In this document: positions 51,678-64,000 of the stretch, piece after piece | Layout of the letters: every line of letters begins with the position of its first letter | Position numbering within the stretch: position 1 is the first letter of the stretch | Origin: Candidatus Gracilibacteria bacterium | Lineage (GTDB): Bacteria; Patescibacteriota; Gracilibacteria; BD1-5; UBA2023 | Assembly: GCA_028687475.1 (NCBI GenBank) | Contig: JAQUAB010000002.1 | Coordinates: forward strand, 80,475-144,474 | Reading direction: 5' to 3' | DNA length: 64,000 nucleotides | Program-made: the position numbers and the translations under genes | The notes under the pieces: generated by a model | Told to the model about the DNA's origin: nothing | Database searches by the model: none | Seen by the model: only the letters and a program-made list of their open reading frames with translations

Positions 51678-54600
51678 TTACTGCATCCACATACATTTAT
51701 ATGTCATCGCTACTGCATTGGCAACAGTAGTGTTACATGTAACTTGATTTGCTGTACCATTCGCTCGACAATAGAGTGCTGTTGTACCAGGTGTAGTGAA
51801 TGCTGCTGATCCATTACATGTGACAGCCACGGCAGTACTCGCTGGAATTCCAGTACATGTATATGCTGTTGCTGTTGTTGTGATAGTCGACGAAGCGATA
51901 GTACATGTTCCTGCAGCTGTTGTAGCAGTACCCGTAGCACCGAGCTTGAATGTACCATTGACAGCGATATTTCCTGGGAATGATGAGTTTCCATTCGCAT
52001 CATTGATGGTGGCTGTTTTTCTTCCAGCCCAACCACTAGTCCAATTATCAGGAGAGCTATTGATTTCGAGACCACTTTCAGCATTGAGATAGATGATTTC
52101 ATTCGTTTGTCCTGTTGGGTATGATGCTGATTCTCCAGCATTTAGGACAAGCTGAGCACCTCAGCGATCTATGATATTATTCGTGAGTACACTTCATTCT
52201 ACACGTATATTGCTCGTGAAACGACCCTCTCCTGTCACATCGAGCTTGTAGGCTGGAGTTGATGTTCCGATACCTACATCTCCTGCGATGATCGCCCCAC
52301 CTGCTGTACTACCTGCTCCACCATATCATACGGTGAGTCCACCCTGCGACCCGAGGAGCCCATCAGCCATCCAGAGAGATTTATTATTGTGGGATCGTAT
52401 CCATGTCGTATCCTGCATGAACCAACCTCCACCATATGTCTGACTATACCAACCTTTTGTACCATTGGTTCGGATCCATCCATTCACGAAGACATCACCA
52501 GCAACATCGAGCTTGTAGTTCGGAACAGAATCTCCGATTCCTATGTTTCCTCCATTTCCATAGATCCAGTTTCCGATGTTGAGTTGATCGCTACCAGTAC
52601 TCGAGATGCTTGGTGAAGTGTTCGCTCCGATGAAGATATTATTATCTCCAGAAGTGAGTCCAGTTCCAGCAGCATATCCAAATGCAATATTGTAGTTACC
52701 AGTAATATTTGATCAGAGAGCATAGACACCATCTGCAGTATTCCAATTTCCTGTAGTGTTTTTTCGGAGAGCGAGTACACCATTTGCAGTATTTCCACTT
52801 CATGTAGTATTCACATTCAAAGCACCTACTCCATTCCCAGTATTCCAATTTCCTATAGTATTGGCATACAGTGCACTACCACCATTGGCAGTATTGAAGA
52901 ATCCTGTGGTGTTGGAGTAGAGGGCACTATTTCCGTTCGCAGTATTGTTGGTTCCTGTGGTATTGTAATAGAGTGACTGATATCCATTCGCAGTATTAGC
53001 ATTTCCCGTAGTATTAGAATAGAGAGCATTGACACCATTCGCAGTGTTGTAAGACCCTGTAGAGTTGGAGTAGAGAGCATTGACACCATTGGCAGTGTTG
53101 GAGTAACCTGTCGTGTTAGAGTAGAGTGCTACTGTACCATTCGCAGTGTTCTGATATCCTGTGGTGTTGGAGTAGAGAGATTGATAACCATTCGCGGTGT
53201 TGTAAATTCCTGTCGTATTCCAGAGGAGAGCGCTGGCACCATTCGCGGTGTTGTTGGATCCTGTGGTGTTGGCATATAAGGACTGATGTCAATTGGCAGT
53301 GTTCCACATTCCCGTCGTGTTGGAGTAGAGTGATTGATAACCATTCGCAACATTGTAGCTTCCTGTGGAGTTATTATGTAAAGACTCTGCTCCATTCGCG
53401 GTGTTGCCAGATCCTGTGGTGTTATAGAAAAGAGAATCATTTCCATTCGCGGTATTGTTGGATCCTGTGGTATTCGCCTGAAGAGAGCGAACACCGTTCG
53501 CAGTGTTCTGAACTCCTATCGTGTTGGCGTAGAGAGCTGCCTGTCCGTTCGCGGTGTTATCATATCCTGTAGTGTTGGAGTAGAGAGCAACATGACCGTT
53601 TGCGGTGTTCCACAATCCTGTTGTATTGTTGAAGAGAGACTGATAACCATTGGCAGTGTTGGCAGAACCTGTAGAATTGGAACGCAGAGCACTCATACCA
53701 TTCGCGGTGTTATAGTTTCCTGTAGTGTTGGAGAAGAGAGCAGCTTCACCATTCGCGGTATTAGCGAATCCTGTAGTATTGTAGCGGAGAGCATTGGCAC
53801 CATTCGCGGTATTCCAATATCCTGTGGTGTTGTATTGGAGGGCAACTACACCGTTCGCGGTGTTATTGAACCCTGTTGTATTGGAGAAGAGGGCATTTAT
53901 ACCATTGGCAGTGTTGCTGACACCAGTCGTATTGGAATAGAGAGCTTGGACACCATTGGCAGTGTTGGAATATCCTGTTGTGTTGGAATTCATCGCGCCG
54001 ATACCATAACAAGTGTTACCAGATCATGTTCCTGGACAGACTTGATTCGTAGATGTACCAGGTGTAGACCAACTCGCGAGACCATTCGCATCACTCATGA
54101 GGATTTTCCCAGCTCATTGCGTTCCATCAGCGATCTTGATAGTACCTGCGATGTCGAGCTTGGCAGTTGGAACAGCAGTTCCGATTCCGATATTACCATT
54201 CGAGAGTATCTTCATACGACCACTACCGTTCACATTGAATGACAGGGCATATGCTCCGATAACACCGATATTTCCATCTATACCATCGAAATATATCTCA
54301 TTGGTATCCAGACCGAGATTCGATCCTATACGTAGATTAGCATTCGCCACACTCGAACCTCCGATAGTTCATCATCATCATCGTATATATACATCTCCAT
54401 CAATATCGAGTTTTTCTATCGGTGTAGCTACTCCAACACCGATATTTCCTCCATTTCCATAGATCCAGTTACCGATGTTGAGCTGATTCTGTGCAGTAGC
54501 ATTTGATGCTTGGACATTGGCACCGATGAGGATAGTGCCACTTCCACCAGATATAGCATTTCCAGCTCCATATCCGATAGCGACCATATTGTCCCTATTT

Positions 54601-57600
54601 GTATTGTTGAGTTTCTGGATACTGGTAACAATAGCGGTACCACTTGTACCGAAGTCTGGATGGTCAGGGAGACGCTCGAGAGTGGTAGAATTGATAACAA
54701 GCATAGTAGTACTCCAGAGTCCTGATATAGTACTGCCGGTCGTGCTGAGATTGATATAATCCCCTGCAGATACTCATGAGAGTGCTGGTGATACAGTGAT
54801 ACGACGAGTAGTCGAAGCAGAAACAGTACCTGATGAGAGAATATTAGTGCGATTATCGAGAGCGGAAGCACCGAGAACCGTATTCTGATTGCCTGTGACA
54901 TTCGAGAAGAGAGAAAAAGATCCATTGGCAGTGTTCTGATATCCTGTCGCATTCGAGGAAAGAGCACTGACACCATTCGCGGTATTCTGATATCCTGTAG
55001 TATTAGAAGTAAGACTGGTAGACCCATTGGCAGTGTTATGGTATCCTGTCGTGTTATAGTAGAGAGTGGATGCACCATTAGCAGTGTTGTTTTGTCCTGT
55101 CGTGTTATGGTAGAGAGAGACTCTTCCATATGCTGTATTGGAAACACCTGTAGTATTGGAGAAAAGAGATTGGAATCCATTAGCAGTGTTGTAATATCCT
55201 GTAGTATTCGAGATAAGAGATTGATACCCAAACGTAGTATTATGAAATCCTGTGGTGTTGGATTGAAGACTCGCATAACCAACAGCAGTGTTGTAATATC
55301 CTGTAGTATTCGCATTCATTGCACCGATTCCATAACACGTATTCCCATTTCCTGTTCCAGGACAGACTTGATTGGTGGCAGCACCAGGACTTGCCCAACT
55401 CGCGAGACCATTCGCATCAGAGATGAGGATTTTTCCTGCTCATTGCGTTCCATCAGCGATCTTGATACTACCTGCGATGTCGAGCTTGGCAGTTGGAGTG
55501 GTTGTTCCGATACCGATATTTCCAGTGGTACTTGTGACCATATCCAGACTTGGAGTCGCTGTTACTGTGATTCCTGTCTCACTCTGAGTAATAGATGTTG
55601 ACCAATCTGTTCACCAACCATTGTAGTTAGCAAAACCTGCAATAACCTCTGAAACGACTATTTTCGGATATTGCCATGTAGTAGATGTTGTTCCGAGAAG
55701 TATGACATTCGAAGTACCATCGTATCACAGACGTACGCTCGTGAATGGTGTACGACCTGTAGCAACTGCTCGCGTATTGATCCATCCACTCGTATAATTG
55801 TATCATCCAATCTGAAGTTCCCATGCACCAGCACCAGAATAGTCATATCATCGTACAACTATGCTCAACATGGTTCTCGAGTTCAATTTAGTGGTTGGCA
55901 ATTTGATGACTATTGTACCTACCTGATTCGCTCCACCATCATATTCTGCAACATCATAATAACGTCGTGTAGTAGTACCTACCGTAGAGAAACCTCCGTT
56001 CGCTACTTGTAGTTTCGTGTCAGGATTAGCAACCCCGATTCCTATATTTCCTCCATTTCCATAGATCCAGTTACCGATGTTGAGCTGATTACTACCAGTA
56101 TTCGAGATATTCGGCTGTACGTTGTATCCGATGAATATATTGTTGTCTCCAGAGGTGAGATTCGACCCAGCACTATATCCATTGGCGGTGTTGTTAGAAC
56201 CTCAATTATTGTAATAGAGAGCGTTGACACCATTCGCGGTGTTGTTGTATCCTGTGGTGTTGGAGTAGAGAGAATTCATACCATTCGCGGTGTTGTTGTA
56301 TCCTGTGGTGTTGAGATAGAGAGCAACATGACCATTCGCAGTGTTGTTGTATCCTGTGGTATTTGCCTGAAGAGCTCGGACACCATTCGCGGTGTTGTAG
56401 TTTCCTGTCGTGTTGGAGTAGAGAGCTGCTTGTCCGTTGGCAGTATTATCGAACCCTGTTATATTAGAGAAAAGAGCTGCTTGTCCATTCGCGGTATTAT
56501 AATAACCGGTAGTATTTGCCTGAAGTGCATTGTGACCATTGGCGACATTCTGAAATCCTGTTGTATTGGAAAGAAGGGAGTTTGCACCATTCGCGGTGTT
56601 GTTGTATCCTGTGGTGTTGGAGTAGAGAGCGGCTTGTCCGTTCGCGGTGTTGTAGCTTCCTGTAGAGTTGGAGTAGAGAGCGGCTTGTCCGTTCGCGGTG
56701 TTGTAATATCCTGTGGTATTATTACGGAGAGCATTGAGTCCATTCGCGGTGTTGGAATATCCTGTCGTATTAAGACGAAGGGCACTCGCTCCATTCGCGG
56801 TATTGTTGTATCCTGTAGTATTACTGAGAAGGCTTTCTACACCATTCGCGGTGTTGTTGGCTCCACTGATATTAGAATAGAGAGCACTTGCACCATTCGC
56901 AACATTGAAGCTTCCTGTGGTATTGGAGTAGAGAGCATTGACACCATTGGCAGTGTTGCTATATCCCGTTGTATTGAAACGTAGAGCACTGAAACCATTC
57001 GCAGTGTTGTAGTTCCCTGTGGTGTTGGAGAAAAGGGCAGCTTCTCCATTCGCAGTATTTTCGAATCCAGTGGTGTTGTAGCGGAGAGCATTGGCACCAT
57101 TCGCAGTATTCCAATATCCTGAAGTATTGTATTGGAGAGCATCTACACCGTTCGCGGTGTTGTTGTATCCGGTCGTGTTGGAGTAGAGAGTATTCGTACC
57201 ATTCGCGGTGTTGTTGACACCAGTAGTATTGGAGTAGAGAGCGTTACTACCATTGGCAGTATTCCACTTTCCGGTCGTGTTGGAGTAGAGAGTATTTTTT
57301 CCGATTGCAGTGTTCTCATATCCTGTAGAGTTGGAATTCATCGCACCGATACCATAACACGTATTATCTGCTCCTGTTCCAGGACAGACCTGATTCGTAG
57401 ATGCACCAGGTGTAGACCAACTCGCGAGACCATTCGCATCACTCATGAGGATTTTTCCTGCTCATTGACTTCCGTCAGCGATCTTGATACTACCTGCGAT
57501 GTCGAGCTTCGCGGTTGGAGAGGTTGTTCCGATTCCGACATTACCGTTTGCCTTTATTGTGAACTTCTCTGTGCGAGCCAACCCTGTTGTTTCTGATGTG

Positions 57601-60600
57601 ACAAAAGAAATTCTCTGAGGAGCAACTCCTGGAGAAGCATCACCATCTGCTTTGAAGAAGATTCCTGCTGTCGCCTGTGTATCGAGTCAATCGAACGCTG
57701 CAGAAAGCCACGTGAAGATATCATCATCCGCATATACTCCTGTCGGATTGGCAAGTGTACCACGCGAACGGGTTCCCTTGAATACAGGACGAGTTCCTGC
57801 TGTATCAGACGCAACCAGTCCAGCAATTCCTGCAGAGGTATTCTGATAGCTGAACAGGAGCTTATCACTCGTGATAAGTGATGATGTTGCCGTATTGCCA
57901 TCGCTCAGATGTAGAGTAGCTACAGGTGATGCTGTTCCGATACCGATATTTCCATCATTTCCATAGATCCAGTTACCGATGTTGAGCTGATTCTGTGCAG
58001 TAGCATCTGGTGCTTGGACATTGGCACCGATGAGGATAGTACCACTTCCACCAGATGAGACATTTCCAGCTCCATATCCTATAGCCACCATATTGTCTCT
58101 ATCTGGATTGTTGAGACGAGCGATAGAGACAATAGTAGCTGTTCCTGTAGTGCCGAGATCTGGATGATCAGGAAGACGTTCGAGGGTGGTAGCATTGATC
58201 ACGAGCATGACACTATCCCAGAGCCACGTTATCGTACTTCCTGTACTATCTACGAATACATAATCCCCTGCAGATACTCATGAAAGTGCTGGAGATATAG
58301 TCACTCTTCGTGTAGTAGAAGCGGAGATGGTACCAGAAGTGAGAAGTGTCGTGCGATTATTGAGAGCAGAGGCTCAGAGGACAGTATTCTGACTTCCTGT
58401 GACATTCGAAGAAAAAGCAGAAGATCAATTCACAGCATTATAGTTTCCTGTGGTATTGAAAAAGAGAGAATATGCACCATTCGCGGTGTTGTATGCTCCT
58501 GTAGTGTTGGAGTAGAGAGCATTATTACCATTGGCAGTATTGTTGTATCCTATTGTGTTGTAGAAGAGAGTACTATTTCCATTGGCAGTGTTGGAATATC
58601 CTGTTGTGTTGGAGAAGAGAGCATTGACACCACTTACTACATTATAACTTCCTGTGGAATTCGAGTAGAGAGCTTGATATCCGTTGGCAACATTGTAGTC
58701 TCCTGTGGTATTGGAACGCAGAGCACTCACACCATTTGCAGTATTAAAGTTTCCTGTAGTGTTGGAGTAGAGGGATGCATATCCATTGGCAGCATTGTTC
58801 ATTCCTGTAGTATTGGAACGCAGGGCACTCTGACCATTCGCGGTGTTATTGATACCAGTGGTGTTAGAATAGAGTGCTGCTTGTCCATTCGCAGTGTTAT
58901 GGTTTCATGAGGTATTACTCTGAAGGGAGTTAGCACCATTCGCAGTATTATAATTTCCTGTAGTGTTGTAGAGAAGAGCGGATTTTCAGTTAGCAGTATT
59001 GTATTCTCATGTGATATTGGAGAAGAGGGCACTGACACCATTCGCGGTGTTGTAGCTTCCTGTTGTGTTATCATGAAGAGCACCAACTCCATTGGCAGTG
59101 TTCTGAGATCCTGTGGTGTTATATCGGAGAGCTATATATCCGTTCGCAGTGTTCTGGGATCCTGTGGTATTGAGGTAGAGAGTACTATTCCCATTGGCAG
59201 TGTTCTGGGATCCTGAAGTATTGGAGAAGAGAGTATATGTGCCGTTGGCAACATTTCCAGTCCCTGTTGTGTTGGAAAAAAGAGCATACATACCATTCGC
59301 GGTATTGTAGCTTCCTATAGTATTAGTATAGAGAGTTCGATATCCTATAGCAGTATTATAGCTTCCTGTGGAGTTGGAATTCATCGCACCGATACCATAA
59401 CACGTATTACCAGATCCTGTTCCTGGACATACCTGATTCATCGATGCACCAGGTGTAGACCAACTCGCGAGACCATTCGCATCACTCATGAGGATTTTTC
59501 CAGATCATTGGCTACCGTCAGCGATCTTGATGTTGCCTGCGATATCGAGCTTCGCAGTTGGAGTAGCATTTCCGATTCCGACTGTACCAGAAGAGGTGAT
59601 TACAAATTGTGGATTACTCCATGCATTATTAGTAGCCAAATCCGTAGTAATATAAAAAGAATGACCTGTAGGGATTCATGAAGATAGACTCGCTATTGTA
59701 CCAATACGAGCAAGTGGAAAATTATTTTGACTCAAACTAATATGTGCCGCGCTTCATCATGTAAAGGTAAAAAACGATGAGAATTTTTCAAAACTTGCCA
59801 TTGTAGCATGATGAGGATCGTATGAACCAGAATCACCTCCATTACGGATGTAATTTCCCTTTGTGCTAAACTTTGCATTCACAAACTCTGGCGATCATAC
59901 TGATATATCCCCTCCACTTCCATAGATCCAGTTACCGATGTTGAGCTGATTTTGTGCTGTAGCATTTGGTGCTTGGACATTGGCACCGATGAGGATAGTA
60001 CCACTTCCACCAGATGTAGTATTTCCAGCTCCATATCCGATAGCGATCATATTTTCACCATTTGGATTGTTGACTCGGTTGATAGCACTGATGAATGCTG
60101 TACCAGTAGTTCCGATATCTGGATGATCAGGGAGACGCTCGAGGGTAGTAGCATTGATCACGAGCATGACACTATCTCAGAGTCCTGAAATAGTACTTCC
60201 AGTACCATTCATATAGACATAATCCCCTGCAGATACTCATGAGAGTGCTGGTGATATAGTCACCCTTCGTGTAGTAGAAGCGGAGATAGTACCTGACGTG
60301 AGGAGACTTGTCTGGTTGGTTAATGCGAAAGAACCAATAGCAATATTTCGATTACCTATGACATTACTCTGGAGAGAAGAATATCCATCGGCGACATTAT
60401 CATTCCCAGAGATATTATACTGGAGAGCATAAATACCATTTGCGACGTTGCGTCCTCCTGTGATATTATGATTCAAGCTCGATCATCCATTTGCCACATT
60501 GCGTTCACCTGTGGTATTCGCAAAAAGAGCAGCTACACCATTGGCGACATTCGAGGTTCCAGTAGTATTGTATCGGAGAGCATTGTATCCATTCGCGGTA

Positions 60601-63029
60601 TTCCATGCACCCGTAGTATTCGCATAGAGAGCACTGGTACCATTCGCAGTATTGTTGACTCCTGTCGTGTTAGAAAAAAGAGCCCCTGCTCCATTCGCAG
60701 TATTGTTGACTCCTGTCGTGTTAGAAAAAAGAGCACTATATCCATTGGCGACATTAGAGACCCCTGTTGTATTCGCAAAAAGGGCATTGTATCCATTGGC
60801 AACATTTCGATATCCAGTCGTATTGGAGTAGAGAGTATTTCGCCCGATTGCAGTGTTCTGATATCCGGTCGTATTGGAGTAGAGGGCACCGATGCCATAA
60901 CATGTATTATTCGTTCCTGTTCCTGGACAGACTTGGTTCGTAGATGCATCAGGTGTAGACCAACTCGCGAGACCATTCGCATCAGAGACGAGGATCTTCC
61001 CTGCTCATTGTGTTCCATCAGCGATCTTGATAGTTCCTGTGATATCGAGTTTGGCAGTTGGAGAAGTTGTTCCGATACCAACATTGCCACCATTATCTGC
61101 TAATACCAGGTTACCGATAGAAGCGCCACCTGAAACTTGGGAAAAAATCCGGGCATAGGTATTTCCTGTAGATGATCCAAAACCAAATACTAATCGTGAT
61201 CCACTTGTGAGAGGCACATAACTACTATTCCCTATAGCAAAAGGATAAACACTAGAAGAAGATCCTAATATCTCGAATCTCTGCGTTGGATTAGCCATTC
61301 CAATACCGATATTTCCATCATTTCCATAGATCCAGTTACCGATGTTGAGCTGATTTTGTGCTGTAGCATTTGGTGCTTGGACATTGGCACCGATGAGGAT
61401 AGTACCACTTCCACCAGATGAGACATTTCCAGCTCTATATCCTATGGCAACCATATTATCTATATTGATATTGTTGAGTCGATTGATGACACTAATAGTT
61501 GCCGTACCAGTAGTTCCGATATCTGGATGATCCGGGAGACGTTCGAGAGTGGTAGTATTGATAACCTTCATGACAGTATCTCAGAGACCAGAAATAGTAC
61601 TTCCTGAACTATCAACAAATACATAGTCTCCTGGGGATACTCATGGAAGTGCTTGTGATATAGTAACTTGTTGTGGAGTAGAAGCAGAAATAGTTCCCGA
61701 AACAAGAAGAGTAGTTTGATTATTGAGAGTATCTGACCCTAGAGCAACATTATTTTTTCATGATATATTGGAGAAAAGTGAATGTGATCCATTGGCAGTA
61801 TTAGCATTTCATGTCGTATTGTTACGAAGACTATTTACACCATTCGCAGTATTAGCATTTCCTATCGTATTAGAATAGAGAGCAGCGACACCATTTGCCA
61901 AATTGTTGTACCCTATAGTGTTGAAATAGAGAGAGCTTACCCCAACAGCAGTGTTCGAATTTCCAGTAGTATTGGAGAAGAGGGCACCATTTCCGTTCGC
62001 GGTATTCCAATTTCCTGTTGTATTATAGAAAAGAGACGCTTGACCATCAGCAGTGTTGGAAGTTCCTGTAGTATTACTACGGAGAGCATTGGCACCATTG
62101 GCAGTGTTGGAAGTTCCTATAGTATTGGAGAAGAGGGCACCATTTCCGTTCGCGGTATTAAAAGATCCTGTAGAATTAGAAAAAAGAGCGCTATTTCCAT
62201 TCGCGGTATTGGAGTATCATGTGGTATTAAAATAGAGAGCATTATTTCCATTCGCGGTATTCCAATTTCCTGTGGTGTTGGAGTAGAGGGCATTGACACC
62301 ATTGGCAGTGTTGGAATATCCTGTAATATTATTTCGAAGAGCCTCTACGCCGTTCGCAGTATTCTGATATCCTATCGTATTAGAATAGAGAGATCCATAG
62401 CCATTCGCAGTATTAAAAGATCCTGTAGTATTGAAATAAAGAGTATTCTGACCATTGGCAGTGTTATAGCTTCCTGAAGAGTTGGAATTCATCGCACCGA
62501 TACCATAACAAGTGTTGCCAGATCATGTTCATGGACACACCTGATTCGTAGCAGCTCCAGGACTTGCCCAAGTGGCGAGACCATTGCCATCAGAGACGAG
62601 AACTTTCCCAGCTCACTGATTTCCATCAGTGATCTTGATGCTTCCTATGATATCAAGTGTTGCTATTGGAGACTGTGTATTGATTCCGATTTTTGTTCCA
62701 TCATTATAGAGAAAATCATTGCGAATCCACTCAGTCCCATTGTAGCGAAGTGTGTCCCCTGGGTATGCATTCGGGATAGATATCGCTGATCCGCCGACAC
62801 CTGGTGCAGTACAGATAGGCACTCCTGTCGAAGTGAAGGCACTGATAGCATATCATGGTGTCGTACACCCGGGAAACATATTATCGAAATAATTCCGATA
62901 TGTTCCCCCAGCTATCTCTCCCGCTGGAACTCATGTTGGGTACGTGAGTGCGGAAGTCGTAGTACTGAAGAGACTAGTACTTATCATCGTGCAGAGAACG
63001 AATGATAATGTGAGATATGAACGGCGCAT
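51678..63029 (-). CDS. Giant exported fibre/adhesin with 17-residue tandem repeats (about 3,783 aa)
   Basis: From ATG 63029 the frame runs without TAA or TAG to TAA 51678-51680 (3,784 codons). It begins with a signal peptide (MRRSYLTLSFVLCTMISTSLFSTTTSA). Six blocks of a repeat with consensus like NTANGxxALYSNTTGYN follow (about 100 units, 51 bp each). They are separated by connector modules with phrases GNIGIGxxxPxAKLDI, IKIADGTQGKIL, SDANGLASWSTPGA, NQVCPGTGxxNTCYGIGAMNSN and TTLERLPDHPD. The repeats resemble the beta-solenoid head repeats of trimeric adhesins and phage tail fibres. No anchor is obvious at the C-terminus (ends YKCMWMQ). Under the standard code it would be read as about 20 fragments. 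Confidence 0.9.
52690..62490 (-). repeat. Six blocks of 51-bp (17-residue) tandem repeats inside the giant gene
   Basis: Approximate blocks are 62490-61740, 60900-60310, 59390-58390, 57350-56170, 55319-54840 and 53993-52690, with roughly 15, 11, 19, 23, 9 and 25 units. Period 51 bp was counted directly between neighbouring units (for example around 56600-56700). Unit residues at fixed positions are N, T, G, N, A, N, G and A/L/Y/N. Neighbouring units are often identical over long stretches. Confidence 0.85.
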
Positions 63030-63054
63030 AAACAGTAGGAAGAAGAGATAAAAA

Positions 63055-64000
63055 CTATTGAATAACTGATTCCAATCCTGGCGGAGGATCCGACGCTATG
63101 AGGTTGTTATATTCGATAACCATAGAGGCTTTCTCGAAACGAACATCCTCATAAGGAACAGATTTCTGATTAGTATACGTATAGTCATATGTACGGAAAA
63201 AGTTCAAGTCATAGAGCTGCGCAATACCTGGAGTACAAGTAGTTAGAATAATTGGACACACAGGAGGAGCCTGATAGGATCATCCGATCGTATTTTTCGA
63301 TATGAGTCATCATTTGATATAGAGTTGTTGTGCTGGGATATTCCATGCACCAGATTGAATATATGAGAAAATAGGATCTACAGTTGTTGGTTTCTCACCA
63401 GAAAAGATAGATCATTCTGCATAAAGAAATGCATATATCCTCTTCACATCTCGAGTGATGACGATATTTCCTCCATTTCCATTGATATCCTTGAGTGCTA
63501 TGATAGCTCTCGGTTCAGTAGCTGTCGAATCTCCGATGGTTGCCTGACTCAATACGATATCCTTCCCTTCTATGATGATAGAGCGTTTCCCTGTCGGCCA
63601 TATCCAACCAAAATTCGTATCATAGTCATATATTGGTGATTGCTGATAGATGAACTTCAATCCAGTACCAACATCGAGTACTGTACTCGAAATATTTCGA
63701 GATATGAGGGCCACATTTTTTTTGATAGTATTGAGGATACTTGCTTGATTGGATGAATTATAGACGTATCCGACATTCGGATTCGTCATGTTATAGATAC
63801 GCGTCCCTGCGACATTTCCGATAATTGCGATTTTTCCGATGAAGTTCACATTGATTCCATCGATAGTGATACCTGTCTGACTCGTTGTGCCTGTGTCTAC
63901 AGGAGATCCAGCATACCCATAGAATGGGATATATCCGAGAGCACTACTATGCCCAAATCCCTCGAGAAGTCCATTCGCAGGATTGTAGTAGACTCATGAA
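63055..64000 (-). CDS. Surface/exported protein, C-terminal part (5' end outside window)
   Basis: The frame is open from the window edge to TAG 63055-63057, with several TGA glycines. The visible 314 residues are beta-rich and Ser/Thr/Asn/Gly-rich (for example NMTNPNVGYVYNSSNQASILNTIKKN and IIALKDINGNGGNIVITRDVKRI). There are few cysteines and no membrane helix. It ends 25 bases upstream of the giant fibre start, so the two may be co-transcribed and form one surface system. The function is unknown. Confidence 0.6.

Noticed and set aside
51796..62477. Long open plus-strand frames inside the giant gene, with repeating Ser/Cys/Arg/Ile patterns
   Set aside because: They are translations of the complementary strand of 51-bp repeats and simply mirror its period; the minus frame has a signal peptide and family-like repeats.
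52690..62490. CRISPR array or tandem DNA satellite
   Set aside because: Repeats are contiguous, in frame, without spacers, and encode a regular 17-residue motif.
51678..63029. Many short genes or frameshifted pseudogenes in place of one giant gene
   Set aside because: All breaks between fragments are TGA in the same frame, and reading TGA as Gly yields a continuous protein with regular repeats.

Overview
The window belongs to a bacterium that reads UGA as glycine, as in genetic code 25 of Gracilibacteria and Absconditabacteria (Candidate Phyla Radiation / Patescibacteria). Almost every conserved gene carries in-frame TGA exactly where its family has glycine. Examples are the first glycine of the PilB Walker A loop, the ABC-F and RadA glycines, and loops in MraY, MetG and XerC/D. 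Only TAA and TAG end genes here, and all coordinates below assume this. Genes are tightly packed, several convergent pairs overlap or nearly touch at their stop codons, and Shine-Dalgarno motifs are generally absent upstream of starts.

Layout. Positions 1-5.3 kb: MscS channel end, mraY, HU, an RsbW-like ATPase, a PH-domain membrane protein and an M29-type aminopeptidase with a Fur-box-like palindrome upstream. 5.6-9.9 kb: a Cys-rich unknown, a XerC/D recombinase, an RsuA/RluB-type pseudouridine synthase, small membrane proteins and an AbiEi-like protein. 10.1-16 kb: an exported helical protein followed by an OmpR-type regulator and histidine kinase, a TelA-family protein and a DEAD-box-type helicase with a Gly/Arg tail. 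16-21.5 kb: a BatA-like VWA protein, tRNA-Lys, a methyltransferase lying between 25-bp direct repeats, and a minus-strand operon with VirB2/TrbC-like double-helix pilin modules.

21.7-31.6 kb is an accessory-looking cluster: a holin-4-like protein, an HD hydrolase, Fic, several membrane-anchored coiled-coil proteins with unrelated N-termini but near-identical C-termini, and an AAA+ ATPase interrupted in frame by a double-hairpin REPIN-like element. It also holds a RelBE-like pair whose toxin has an early TAA. 31.7-51.6 kb returns to housekeeping: PilT, TatD, DNA polymerase III delta-prime, two thymidylate-kinase-like proteins, a WxL/DUF916-like surface locus, RadA-RecX, NUDIX, MetG, a beta-lactamase-like hydrolase, an RNHCP protein, PilB, tRNA-Asn and ABC-F.

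51.7-63.0 kb is one uninterrupted minus-strand gene of about 3,783 codons. It encodes an exported giant surface fibre with roughly 100 copies of a 17-residue repeat in six blocks, separated by tail-fibre-like connector modules. It is followed upstream by the end of another surface protein running off the window. Pilus motors (PilB, PilT), pilin-like operon products, the WxL-like proteins and the giant fibre suggest a cell with heavy investment in surface attachment, consistent with an epibiotic CPR lifestyle (inference).
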